Positions 11,431 to 23,738 of a stretch of 64,000 nt of DNA are shown piece after piece; positions within the stretch are counted from its first letter, which is position 1, and each line of letters opens with the position of its first letter. Origin of the DNA: Trema orientale (lineage: Eukaryota > Streptophyta > Magnoliopsida > Rosales > Cannabaceae); contig JXTC01000179.1 of assembly GCA_002914845.1 (NCBI GenBank), positions 60,433 through 124,432 of the forward strand, given 5' to 3'. The position numbers were made by a program, and so were the translations under genes. The notes beneath the pieces were generated by a model. That model was not told the DNA's origin and made no database searches. It worked only from the letters and a program-made list of their open reading frames with translations.

Positions 11431-11964
11431 GGTTAATGGCACAAATGTCCTCAACTATTCCATTGTGGTAATTTGGTAATCAAAATTTTAATTGTAGTAA
11501 TTAAAATCCTAAATTTTTTAATTTATAACAATTTGATCTCTAAAGATCTAAATTGTAATTTCATATTAAATTTTTAACCAAAAACATACATGAGAATTGA
11601 GGAGCATGCGTTAACATCTGAAAATATATTTAAAAAGTAATTTGAGAATTTCAAACTTAAAAATGAACAATTAGAGAGAAATTTCTATAAATTTGTTGCC
11701 CTAAGAACTCTAAAAAGTACAAAGAACACATTTTTTTTAATCCTTTTATTCTGTTTATTTTTCTTTAGATACGCATTCAGATGCTACACTATGCTTGTCA
11801 CGTGTGTTTTTTGTTAGAAATTTAACAGTATATTGTAATTTAGACAATTCAATGATCAAATTGCTACAAATAAGAAAATTTAGGATTTAATTGTCATAAT
11901 TAAAACTTTAAAGACTAAATTACCACAAGTTGCATAATTTAAGGACCAGTTGTGCCATAAACCC
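11431..11964. mobile_element. Long-TIR Mutator-like non-autonomous element
   Basis: Arms of about 100 bp pair end to end. The left begins GGTTAATGGCACAAATGTCC; the complement of the right begins GGGTTTATGGCACAACTGG. Both continue through TGTGGTAATTT and AATTTGATC-type blocks. Flanking nonamers TGTTTGCTT and TCACTGCTT match at 6 of 9 positions, consistent with an old 9-bp duplication. No transposase ORF. Confidence 0.6.
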
Positions 11965-12235
11965 TCACTGCTTTTATTTATTTCTTTGTAATTAATGAAA
12001 AGTCAGTAATTTGTTAGCATTTCACCAAGTGAAAAATAAAAAATGAAAATTTTATTTTAAAAAGAAACAGAAAAGTCTAAATATTTTAGAATTCATAGGG
12101 CTATATTGTACTCTTAACACCCTTTTTTTTTTGCACCATTTTTATTGCGGTTGAAATTTATTGGACTAAAATGAAACTTTTGCTATAATTTAGCGATCAA
12201 CCAAAAAGATTTATTACAATTATAACTAGGATAGT

Positions 12236-13185
12236 TCTATTGTCACCTTTCTTTTTTTTTTTTTTTCCAACTCCTTTCTAATTAGACCACTCATAAAATT
12301 TTAAAATTTTTTTTACACACATCTTAAATTTCTATTAAGCACAAAATTACATGTTGGTAATTTTTGTAAAATTTTTTGACACCATTCTAATAATTTACTA
12401 TCCATTAGTTTTACAACACGATTTTTTTTTTTATCTTGTTCAATATTTATATCGTATTGCTTCCTAGTTTATTGAGAAAGAAATTGTATATGAATTATCC
12501 TTTAAAGAAAAATTATATACAATCAAGAAATCATATGTATGATTTATCTTTAAAAAAAAGATCAAGAAATTATATATTCTTTAAATAAATTATCTTAAGA
12601 AAAGCATATATGATTACAAAAAAAAAGCATCTACGAATGAAGTTTTTTTTTTAAAAACAAAAAAACAAAAAAAATCTATCTCTTGGACTGCTATGTTTTT
12701 TTTTTTTAAATAGATAATAAAAGACTTCATTAAAATTGCAAGAGATGATGAGACTAAAAATAATCCATCTATAGATAAGCACAAATAAAAAAAATGAGAA
12801 GAAAAAAAGGAAAAAAAAACTAAATTTCTATTCTCTAAGACGAAAAATAGGAACAAATAAATGTCGATAATATTAAATTAAAAAATCTTACTCATTATAC
12901 TCAAAATTATTGATAGAATCAAAATCTCTAGTATTCACAATTTTATCATAAAAATCAAATAGTATAAAATATTAATTTTTTAGAATCTTATATAAGTTCA
13001 TATAGTGACATATTTAGTATATGCGGGGTGTGCTAAGAAATAAAGTTTATTTTATTTAATGTTATATAAGAGTACTTATGTCAATTTATAAGAGGATATT
13101 TTTGTGACTAACTAATTAATTAGAAAGGAGGGTGCGAAGAGCCAATCTTATAACTGTAAGATTGGGGTTATGGTTTAAGAGTTCC
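12236..13185. mobile_element. Probable DNA transposon remnant with CCTTTCTAATTAG arms
   Basis: CTCCTTTCTAATTAG occurs in the left arm (about 12270) and its complement CTAATTAGAAAGGAG in the right arm (about 13110). The interior is extremely AT-rich with homopolymer runs. Element ends and target duplication are not resolved, so limits are approximate. Confidence 0.35.
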
Positions 13186-13349
13186 TTTTTTTCCCATTAA
13201 AAAAATAAGAAGAGTTTTAATGACATTTTTATATACATTTTTTTTGAAATATTAATGACATTCACGTCGGAATTTAGAGACAAATATGTCAACAAGCTAA
13301 GCTAGTATAGATGGTTTTCCTACCTCCTATTTTTAATTATTTATAGGGT

Positions 13350-13502
13350 AAAGATTGTGACATCAAAATCTTATACAAAAACTTATACCTGTGACATGAC
13401 ACCATATTGGTCCCACTTTAAAATAAAGAGGGATTAAAATGTATGCCACATCATGTGGTGTAAAAAATTTTAGTACAAAATTTTAGTGTACCTATCATTA
13501 TT
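13350..13502. mobile_element. Short MITE, inverted relative of 36380-36553
   Basis: The ends pair (GATTGTGACATCAAAATCTT against the complement of the TACCTATCATTATT end). Its complement shares ATAATGAT, TTGTACTAAAA, GATGTGGCAT and AAGTGGGACCA in order with the sequence at 36380-36553 in the CALS8 intron, so these are two copies of one family. Confidence 0.55.
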
Positions 13503-13734
13503 CTTGTTTGTATTGTTGCTATCCTATCAAAAAATATAGTTTTTGTTCATTGAAGAATATTCTTTTCTTAAAAAAAAAAAACCAAATTAAGGTCGCTCTT
13601 TTATCAGCCAAAGGAAAGGGAATCGTCCAATACAAAACCAAATTACAAAATAGAATTCATTTAATCATTTATCAGTATTATCATTCAACAAATTAAAGCA
13701 AAGCGAGCAAAGTTATGAGATACATCTAAAACAT

Positions 13735-14115
13735 GCCCCACCTGGTTCATCAATTTGAATGAATATATTTAAATGAAATTGTAGATTGAATTATAATTAG
13801 AAAAAGAAATATTGAAAGTGAAATAAAGTAGAATGAATTGTAATTAGAATATGAGACATTAGAATGAACCATTTAAAAATACCTCTTAGGCTCTATTCTC
13901 ATTCTAAAACACAAAAAATCTATTCCAATAGTTAATGTGACTGATGGACTATTTAAATAGAAAAACTTAATTATTAAAACAAACACTTATTTCAAAGATA
14001 ATTTGAATAGAAAAATTGTAATTATTGAATAAAAAAACTGTAATTATTGAAACAAATACCTATTCCAATGGGTTTTATATTTAAGTGGTTTAGAATTTGT
14101 GAAACAAACTAGTCT
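13735..14115. mobile_element. Diverged copy of the 6663-7022 MITE
   Basis: Aligns along its length with 6663-7022: shared blocks include TTGAATGAATATATTTAAATG near the start, AATACCTCTT, CATTCTAAAACACAAAAA, TAGTTAATGTGACTGATG and AAACAAACACTTATTTC. Terminal GGCCCC is eroded (GCCCCACCTGGTTC). Confidence 0.6.
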
Positions 14116-16416
14116 CGGACTTTTCACCGCTAGAAGATCACGAGAATGAAGTGTTGCAACAGCGTTTCTAGCATTAGTCTCAACAAAACGGATAGACAGG
14201 TGCGGGTCCAAAGTAAATTCAAAGGCCATCTCGCACTGCCAATTATCCAGTAACAAATGGACTAAAATAGCATCTCAAATTACAAATGGCTAACCCCCCA
14301 ATCGGAAAATATTTTTAACTGTAGTACTCTACAAACCTTTGGAACGATTAATGTATTTTTTCGTTCTTTTTTAAATTTTTTTTTTTTTCCCCTGAACCAT
14401 ATGTTAAGAGAAAGGAACAATTAATAAGTTTTAACAATTAGTGAACCATGTTCAGAGAAACAAACAACAAACGAATAGGTTGGAGAACAAAATATTGCAT
14501 CTCCTTTTTCATTTTGACATACAGATTTTTTCCAGAAATTTCCGGGAAATTTGTAGAAAAATATTACATTCTTTTCTTTCTTAATCGATACATCGGAAAT
14601 GGGGAATTTTCCAAATTGCAAAAAAGACAAGTCATTTTTTCAAATATTGCTATAAACCATTGCTCTAGCAAAAAGTTTTAGTTTTAGTTTTTTTAATTTT
14701 TTTTTAAATAAAGATTTTAATACAAATGAGAATGTGGAGAAATACATGAATGCTCCAATATAATAAGGCATATTTAGTGGGGGGCATGTGGGAGCAGTAT
14801 CCTTTGGCTTGAGACACATGTGCAAAATGCAAATGGTACAATACAAAAATATATGTGATACGACCAACAAGAAAACAAAAATAGCGAAAAAAAAAAATTA
14901 ATTCTCCGATTTAAGTCGTGCTTGCTTTTATATGAAGGAATATGTGTTATAATGGAGCCAAACTTCGAAGTCTCTTGGATATTTCACACCAAACCTTGAA
15001 TTCGTCATAAAGGCAGGCACCCTCCTTTTTCTTCCCTCTACCCTCTGTGTCCTTTTTTTCTTCTTCCCGCATATGTTTAATAATTCCTTTTTGTTTTTTG
15101 TTTAACTCATATAAATACAAGAAGAATAACCCTTTTTTTTTTTTTTTTTTGACTTTACTGGCACTTGAACCCCCTTCCCCTCCCCACATATCCCATTAGA
15201 CTAATTGAGCATTTAATAGTTCTCTTATTACAACTTGCATTAACTTTATCTTATGAAAAAAAAGACGTATTTAGATTAATTATTAGTTATGAAATTAAAG
15301 ACTCTTTCCATACTAACTTATGTATAGTCAACACTCAACATTAATCTTTGTGATCCACATAGCAGATCTTTTTAAAAGCAAGATGGATTCTACATAATCA
15401 TCTTGAGTTTTCGTTTTCTTTTCCATATTTTCATATTTTTTATCTCTCTCTCCTCTATTATTTTCTTTTATAGTATTTTCACATTTTTTATCTCTCTCTC
15501 CTCTATTATTTTCTTTTATAGTGCACATCAAGTTCCTCTTTTCTAACTGTATTTGGGGTTTGTTTGGCATGACTTTTAAAAAAACTTTTGAGTCTAAAAG
15601 TTATTTTTGTTAGTGTTTGGATAAATTGTCAAAAATTCTTCTTTTAATTAGAAAACTTTTTTAATGAAATATAAATCCACCAGTTTTTCCAGAAAAATCT
15701 TATTATAATTTTAAAAGTTATCTCAAAATCTATTTGGTATCATTAATTTTTTCTTTAAACAAATATTGAAATAAATGGTGAATACATATTTTCTCAAAAT
15801 ATCTCTTAACTCTTAAGAAATCTCCACTATATCTACCATGTTTAAATATATAAATGTGATGCTAAACAAGGAATCATTTTACAGCCTTTTTCTACGTCAA
15901 GTTATTTATGATTTCTGTTTTGATTAACTAATTTTAATTTCACATGCATAACCAACATTTTAAGATTGACAAGGCTACACTACGTTAACACGGCAAGTAT
16001 TAACGTAATACTAGGTTAATTAATACTTTCTAGAGTCAATTTTATCATCACAATCGTTTTGCTTGAAATATCAACACTGCAATACTTGGCATGAAAAATT
16101 CCGTTACCATTGATTTATTTATTTATTTTAAATTAAAAGAACAGGACATTCACAACTTTGAACCCTAACGTTTTGAGAATTACAAACTACGCCTAACATG
16201 ACATAAAAAAGTGGTACTTAACATTTACAAGTTAAGATTATGCGGTAGCCAATTGCAGGCATTGAAAAGATCTAATTTTCAACGTTTTTCATTCTATTTT
16301 TTAATATTTATATATAAAACGATAAACCCGTCCAGTAACTTGTTTGAAAAGAAAAACTCGTCTTTTTAACACTATTATTATTTGACGTGTACCTAGACAC
16401 GTACTGGACGTGGATT
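14116..16416. other. Gene-free intergenic DNA upstream of NTMC2T6
   Basis: No coding region recognised. It contains a 48-bp tandem duplication (about 15425-15523) and, near 15545, a single hAT-like terminus (GGGTTTGTTTGGCATGAC) with no visible partner. Confidence 0.5.
15425..15523. repeat. Two-copy 48-bp tandem duplication
   Basis: TATCTCTCTCTCCTCTATTA and the sequence around it repeat exactly 48 bases apart (15441 and 15489), with near identity. The multiple-of-three period produces a false repeated ORF on the minus strand. Confidence 0.85.
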
Positions 16417-16426
16417 GACACGTGGC
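16417..16426 (+). promoter_or_regulatory. G-box/ABRE-like element upstream of NTMC2T6
   Basis: GACACGTGGC contains the palindromic CACGTG core and matches the ACACGTGGC form bound by bZIP factors. It lies about 540 bases upstream of the NTMC2T6 start codon, near the probable promoter. Function is inferred from the motif only. Confidence 0.35.
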
Positions 16427-16957
16427 AGCCAACAGCCAGTCAAACGCGCTGAGTTCAAAAATCGACTCAGTTGTGCGCTTCAATGCTACTGGTTTCGGTT
16501 TCCTCACACTTAATTCCTCTGCGGTTACCGTCCTTCCCGCCGGTTACTTCCTCCGTAGGGTATCGTCTAACCGTCGGAAACTCATTTCTTCGTACCCTAA
16601 ACCTTTTATTGCCAAAAACCCAATCAAGTCTTCCCCTTTCCTTATTTTTTTTAAACACTTTTTTTTGTAAATATATTTTTTGTAATCTGTTTCGGTTTTG
16701 GATTTTCTGGGTCATTTTCCACTAACTTGCATTACATTGCGTTTTTAGTATCTGTTTTATCGATTTCGATCTGGGTTTCTGGTGGGTTTTCGTCTTTGTT
16801 TTCAGAAACTCGATTTGGGTTTCGAATTCGTTAAGTTCTGGTGACCCTTTCGGTAGTTTTAGGATTTATTCTCTGTGTTTTAAAAAACTTACCGTTTCTG
16901 AGAGGAGACAGAGGAAACAGGTCTTTGGTGTTTTTGGATTTGAAGAAGAAGGAAGTA

Positions 16958-19900
16958 ATGGATATAACGGAAGTTTCAATAATACATCATGCGGGGATTG
17001 TGCTACTTGTTCTTTGGTTGCTTGCTGAATTCAATTGGTGTCACCCGGTGGCCTACTTCCTGTCCTTGATTTACTTATACCTGGTACTAAATTCCACTTT
17101 CTTTGATTTATTATGCTTTATTCTCAACCTATTTTTCTTTTCAACCTTTTTTTGTTTTAGAAGATTAGAGAAAGTAAAGTACTATGCTCTTTAGTAGAAG
17201 GAATCTTGGCCAAACTCGGGGGAAAAACAAATTGCATCATATTTTTTTTTATGGGGTATACTTTATTTTTTATTTTTTATTTTTATTTTTAAGTTTTTCT
17301 TTTGGATTGAAATTGTAAAATTGGCCACTCAAAAAAAAAAAAAAAAAATTGTAAAATTGGTTTTATTAGTATATCTATGATTGGTAAAACGACGTTTTAA
17401 GTGCTTGGTTATTGTTTTCTTTACAGTCTAAAGTGCAGTGTTTTATATCATTAGATGCTTCTTTGGTTGTCCTTTTGATAGGTTCATGAGCGCTATGTTA
17501 TGAGATTGCGGAAAAAAGTTCAGTTTGAGGAAAAGAAACAAGCTAATCAGAAAAGGGTGAGTTTTAATTTTATCTCTAAAGATTTATATGTGCTTATTTA
17601 TGTTAATGCCTGAAGTTGTGTTTTCTATTGTCTGTCTTGTGGATAGACGAGAAAATCGAACATTAGTTTTATTTTGTACCTGTATAGAATTAGGCATTGA
17701 TCCAAACTAATAAAGTGAAGAAAATAAAACTATAAACTCTTATAAGAAACTCTAGGATGAAAACCTCAAACTTCAAAATCTAAGCATTTGGAGTACAACA
17801 TTTATTGACAACTTGGCATATTCTTCTGCTTAGTTTTATGGAAATTAAGTGGGGAGTTGTGGATTTATGTTTGAATTAAATTTGCAACTTGATCCCTTGA
17901 CTGTTTTTTACTTTTTTCTCATTTTTTTTTCCCCTGAACTTTCTTCTTCTTTTTGTTATTTTGAATTAGGTACTTTCTGATTCTGAAACAGTCCGGTGGT
18001 TGAACCATGCAGTTGAAAAGATATGGCCCATATGTATGGAACAAATTGCGTCACAAAAGATTCTCCTTCCTATAATACCTTGGTTCTTGGAGAAGTACAA
18101 ACCATGGACTGCTGTATGAATTTACCGTCTGAATAGTTTGAATCCAATATATATTGTTATGTTTGCTTCACTGATTTCGGTTGAAAGTGATATGTTTTGG
18201 GTTATTTTTGAATTTTATCGGCCTTTTATCATTATGCATCTAAAGATGAGTGACATTTCGAACAAATATTGGTTTAATGTTATCTTGAAGGTGATTACTT
18301 AAATTTTATGTTCTATTTGTTTCACATATGCATATATTTGAGTTCTGTTTAATATGTTCTTTATTCTTTTTGAAGCTATCGTAAACTATAATAATAAGTT
18401 TGGGGCAAAGTATATGAATATTTCTAGTATTACTTTTGTGAAACAGGAACAAGATTTTTTTCGAGTACCACACAATGATATCTGTTCTTTATTCTTTTTG
18501 AAGCTATGGTGAACTGATGAAATGTTTTTGGTTATATTTTTGTGGAACTGGAAAAAGATATTGTTTTAAGTAGTGCTTGATGATACCTGTTATATCTTCT
18601 ACCTTCTGGGATGCGCATGTTGATATCTAAATTATTCTTCTCTTGCTTACAGCTGTGTGGGAAATGCATGATACTTTTCTTTTTTTAATGATTATGTTCT
18701 GATACACTGTGGATTCTTGACGATCAAATACTGCAGAAAAAGGCCATAGTTCAGCACCTCTATTTGGGAAGAAATCCACCTATATTCACTGAAATGAGGG
18801 TTCTTCGCCAGTCTACTGATGACGATCACTTGGTTAGGTTTTAGATTTTATTATTTCCGGAATATTGGATTGGATTAATTTGTCTTATTTTATCTTTCTA
18901 GTTGCAATTTTCAATATATGAATTGAGATGTTTTAAATATAAATGCAGATTCTGGAGTTGGGAATGAATTTTCTCACAGCTGATGATATGAGTGCTATAC
19001 TTGCTGTGAAGCTAAGAAAAAGATTGGGATTTGGGATGTGGGCAAAGTTGCATATAACTGGCATGCATGTTGAAGGAAAGGTATGAATATGAGAGTAGTA
19101 TTTAGGTATTTTAAGACATGTTCTAGTGTCAAACATTTTTATTTATTAGATAGTTATAAATGAGTGAATGAATATAGCCGTTTTTTTTTTTTTTTTTCCA
19201 AAGTTGAATGAATGAAAATAGTTGGTACAGTAGTATGTGTAATCTTGCTACAGAGTACCTTAAATACTTTGGTGTCATTGTACTTTCATTCCTAAATGAA
19301 TATAACATATATGAGATAGTGATATTTGTTACTTTTTTTGGGGGGTGTCTGTTTGTAAAGTATCTTAGATTATATTTTTTATGAATACAACTTATGACGC
19401 AGTCTGTTGATGAAATTGCTGGAACATTAAGGCGGCAAAATTTTGTGTTCTGTTGCTTCTTTTGGAATTTTATATACATGCATTTTTCCTTCTTGCTAGG
19501 GACTCTTTCATTTCGGTTACCTCTTTATTTATTTTTTATTTTTTTTATGGGAGCAAATTAAGAAGATCTGGTTTTGAAAAACTAGGATAAAAGAATCCCG
19601 ATGTATTTCATAATTAGCTCTTATGTGTTTTACATGTCTCATGGTCTTTTTCTTTTTCTCCTTGCTAGGTCTTGATTGGGGTGAAGTTCCTTCGCGATTG
19701 GCCTTTTCTTGGCCGTTTGCGGTTATGCTTTGTTGAACCTCCATACTTTCAGATGACCGTCAAACCTATTTTCACTCATGGGCTTGATGTCACAGAATTT
19801 CCAGGGATTGCTGGGTGGCTGGTATTGTTTCATCGTATTTTCTACGTAGCTGTTCTTGAATCTCTTTCCTGTTTTCCATCTCTAGGTCTCTCTCAGTCTT

Positions 19901-22602
19901 GCTCTTTCTTGTTTGCTAATTCCGTGCGTGATCTAATGGTATTTTATTTTCTTTTTCCTCATTGATCAGGATAAGCTACTTTCCATTGCTTTTGAGCAGA
20001 CACTTGTTGAGGTAAAGTTTGGATTTTGAGACTTCACTGTATTGTTTTTAATTATTTACTGTTCTTTGTTCCTCCACATCATGTCAGTTCCTTGTAACGC
20101 CAGTTGGTAACAATATTTTCATAGAAATTTTCTGAATCTAAATGTTGGTAACTTTTGCAGCCTAACATGCTGGTTGTTGATATGGCGAAGTTTGCCTCGC
20201 AACACCCAGGTACTTTACAAGACTTCGATCTAGTTGGGCTTATGCCTGGCACAGACCTTTAAATTTAGTGAATAAGCTGGAAGGTCGAACTTCGTGATTA
20301 TTGTGTTACCATGTTCTTATGGGAAAAAAAAAGAGCGAAAAAAAAAAGGAGAAAGTTACAATGTCTTCGGAGCACTCTGGAAGATCTTTTAAAAGAATTA
20401 TCCTTCTTTCTTTTAAGAGTTTTGTTTGCTATGGCATTCATTTTCACTTTTAGAAACAGAACTTATACATATAGGCATACTTACAAGAGGTGTAAAGGCA
20501 ATTATTGGCAGCTTCTATCCTCATGCATCAGAATAACATTTGTACAGGATTTATAAAACCTGTAGCACAATTATAGAGTGTACAATAGCTTGTAACTCGA
20601 GTTTTATGCTGCTAACTGCAGTTTCTCTTTGTCTTGGGCATATTATCTAAAGATTTTCTTTCTTGTTTATTGAGTATGCGTTTATTTGAATGCCAGAAAA
20701 TTGGTTTTCAGTGGATGAGAAGGAGCCTGTTGCTTATGCCAAAGTTGAAGTTGTTGAAGCATCTGACATGAAACCATCTGATCTAAACGGTTAGTTAAGA
20801 TTTTTGCTTGGAAGTACTTTGCTCATGGAGTCATGGTGCTTCTCATTTTCCTCTTAAATAATCTTTGAAATTCGTGTGTAACAAATGACAAATTTTTCAG
20901 GATTGGCCGATCCCTATGTGAAAGGTCAGATAGGTAATTACAGATTCAAGACTAAGATACAGAAGAAAACACTGACTCCAAAGTGGCAGGAGGAATTTAA
21001 GATCCCCATTGTTACATGGGAATTGCCGAACACACTAGCTCTTGAAGTTCGTGACAAGGATCACTTTGTTGATGATATTCTTGGGTTTGTTCCTTAACCT
21101 TGTAACTTATGATTTTTGTAGCAACCCAATGTGTCTTAAGAATAATGTCTTCTAGTACTTGTTACAATCTGTGTTAAACAAAAGTAATATCTTGTTGGTC
21201 ATTTTTAATTCTTAATATTCTTTCTTCAAACTATTTTACTCGGTGTTTCCTTTCCAATGGTTTTGTGGTGCTTTATCTTTCTAGGACTAATAAAGTCTTC
21301 AATATCCAGGGACTGTTCTGTTAGTATCAACGATCTTAGGGATGGAAAAAGACATGACATGTGGTTGCCTCTTAAAAATATTAAAACAGGGAGGTTGCGT
21401 CTTGCAATAACTGTAGTTGAAGAGAATGCAAAGGTATATTCCCTATATTTGCCTCTAGTTAAAATATTGAGGTTTTGGGTTATGCAGTAAAATTTTTATT
21501 ATGGTGTTATGAGTATATATTTTGAGTTTGACTTGGATCTCTTATATCTTCCTGCCAGGCGGATGTTCAGCAATGTGATTGGGAATCATTTGATGTGGAA
21601 GACAAGAGAAATTCCTTTGCTACTGAGACTACTTATAAAAGTTCATTCTCATCTGTATCATCTGAGAAGTCTCAGAGGGTGGCAGATAATTTTGAGCCAA
21701 TTAATATTGAAGGGCAAAAAGAAACTGGTATATGGGTCCATCGCCCGGGAAGTGAAGTTTCACAGACTTGGGAGCCTAGAAAAGGGAAGGGTAGGCGCCA
21801 TGATACGCAAATTCTTGGGGAGCCAAATGATGCCACAACCAGGGTCTCTAGTTTAGCAGCATCTGGATCCCAAAATAGCAGCAGCACTGATGAAAATCCT
21901 GATGATAAACCTCGAGTGGGAAGAGTTAGGAGGGGTCTACAAAAAATCAGTTCAGTATTTCACAGGAGTCCCAAGAAGGAGGACCAATCTGGCAGCTTTA
22001 CGGAGTCTATTCAGTCACCGCATGTAAACATTAAGGCAATGAATTCAAAAGACATTGGTGTAAAGTTCGTTGTGGAAGAAGACCGTGCTCCAGCTGCCTT
22101 GGAAAAGATTTTAAAAGAAGAGGATTCAAGCACTGGAGGAGAAAGCGGTCAAGAGAGCCCATCGAAAGGTAATATGAAAGACAAAGCAAAAGGCTTTTTC
22201 AGGCATGCTGAAAAATCTGCTCGTAGTTTGAGGAGCGTACTTTCTCGGAAAGGCTCTAGAAGGTATCCAGTGGATTCCCCTGTAGTGACAGACAGAGGAA
22301 TTCCACCAGATTATGATTCTTCTGATGATGAATCTCTTCCTTCCGGAAAAGTTGAGACGATACCAGTTGCTTCTGATGTTGTGGTCCCTGATGGTGGTAA
22401 TGACTCATCTAGTTCCCAAGATCTTGTGGTTCAGACGGGTGAAATCGATACGGCAATAGATGCTAAAAACCCCACGGAGAAAGTTAGTCCTCAACACTCA
22501 GAAATATTGCATGATAGGGTGGGCAGTCCTGATAGTAAAAATGATGTTGAGTCTTCTAAATTGAAGCTTGATGAAGGGGTTCTGGAAGGACAAACTAAAT
22601 AA
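16958..22602 (+). CDS. NTMC2T6: NTMC2T6-type SMP-C2 lipid-transfer protein (synaptotagmin-like)
   Basis: Twelve exons: 16958-17083, 17482-17556, 17970-18113, 18737-18832, 18949-19080, 19669-19821, 19970-20011, 20161-20209, 20697-20789, 20901-21084, 21310-21433, 21559-22602. Joined length is 2262 nt, 753 residues, one open frame. An N-terminal hydrophobic segment (about residues 11-42) anchors the protein. Residues ~68-270 form the SMP-type lipid-binding domain (ETVRWLNHAVEKIWPICMEQ at its start). Residues ~283-400 form one C2 domain with the calcium-loop-like words DLNGLADPY and DKDHFVDD. Residues ~405-753 are Ser/Glu/Lys-rich and probably disordered. Plant NTMC2 proteins act at membrane contact sites and bind lipids; type 6 has a single C2 domain. 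The start is the first ATG of the frame, before the membrane segment. Convergent with the PPR gene. Confidence 0.93.
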
Positions 22603-23738
22603 AAAGATACGATTTTACAAAAGGATTTACCTAGCAGCTTGTTGTATTCTTTGCGTGGATGAATTTTTCGCAACTAGTTCGAAGATCTGAAAATTAAGTT
22701 CCCTTGTTTGGTCGAGGCTGCAGGCCGACTTTTTGTTTTGTACATCTACGGGAAAAGGTTTTAAGGTTTCAGGTTTCATGGACCTTTTTCTACTTGTCCT
22801 CCTCCTTTTCATATGTACAAAATATTCCAATATCAGGTTCGCTGAATTTGGTACTGGCGTTTTATGTTTTATTTCTGTGAATATTTTAGAAGTTGGTATA
22901 GATTTATGTTTTACTTGTGAATAATATATTTTCTTTTTTTGGCAAAGGCGGAGTAAGAGTTTCGATATTTCATTTTGAATTTTGAGGAAGGGTATGAAGA
23001 GAATATAGTGACTTTGTGAGTACATATGTAAGTTGCTTATATCGCTGAGGTTATGAATAAATATGTAAGTTGCTTATGTCCGGGATTAAGTCTCTATATA
23101 TCTTGTTAAAAAGATAAAAAGAACAAGAATTTGGTAGAAAATGCAATTTCTTACTAATCATTAAAATTTAAACGACTATCTTGTAATTTAAAGTAGTGAG
23201 TTTTCACGAGGAAAATGGACCTGAATAGGTGTAATTTGGGCAAAGTGAAAATTTTTATGGCTCCTTTTTAGGACTAATATAAAAATGAGACCTTTTTGAC
23301 CTCTTTTTCATAATGACTTTTTTAGCACCAAATCACAATAAATTCAAGGGACTAATAGTGACAATGGTGATTTGTAGAAGGACTAAATAGGCTTATAAGC
23401 GGTAGGCAAGTCTTGAAAACCGAAGGAAGCGAGCATGGAAGAGAACACAAGCCCTCTTAAGTTCAGCTCTTGTTCTACTCTGATAAACACGTTTTTCCAC
23501 ATCAAGCTGCGAAGAAGACACTCTGATCTGAATCGAGCTTAGGGTCAACGTTGTCTTTGCAACCATATCCTCTTACATAATCCCAAACCGTTTATGTGTA
23601 AAGTGGTATAAAAAACTCATAGTTTTGGCATCAAGTAAAAGCCAATTCTCATTTATCATCATTGTTTTCATCCTCATCCTGAGATGAAGCAAAACGTCTG
23701 TGAACAACATCAACACAAAACGATCCATTTCAAGTGAT
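22603..23738. other. Convergent intergenic region (3' ends of NTMC2T6 and PPR gene)
   Basis: Probably holds both 3' untranslated regions. The direct repeat ATATGTAAGTTGCTTAT occurs twice (about 23024 and 23061). No other gene is visible. Confidence 0.5.
23056..23061 (+). promoter_or_regulatory. Possible poly(A) signal of NTMC2T6
   Basis: An AATAAA hexamer 454 bases past the stop codon, in the AT-rich space between convergent genes. AATAAT-like words closer to the stop (about 22920) are alternatives. Confidence 0.25.

Noticed and set aside
15545..15570. hAT-like terminus GGGTTTGTTTGGCATGAC
   Set aside because: No complementary right end or target duplication was found downstream, so no element could be delimited.
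15328..15570. ORF with a 16-residue repeat (KENNRGERDKK)
   Set aside because: Explained by the 48-bp tandem duplication of CT-rich DNA; no other coding sign.
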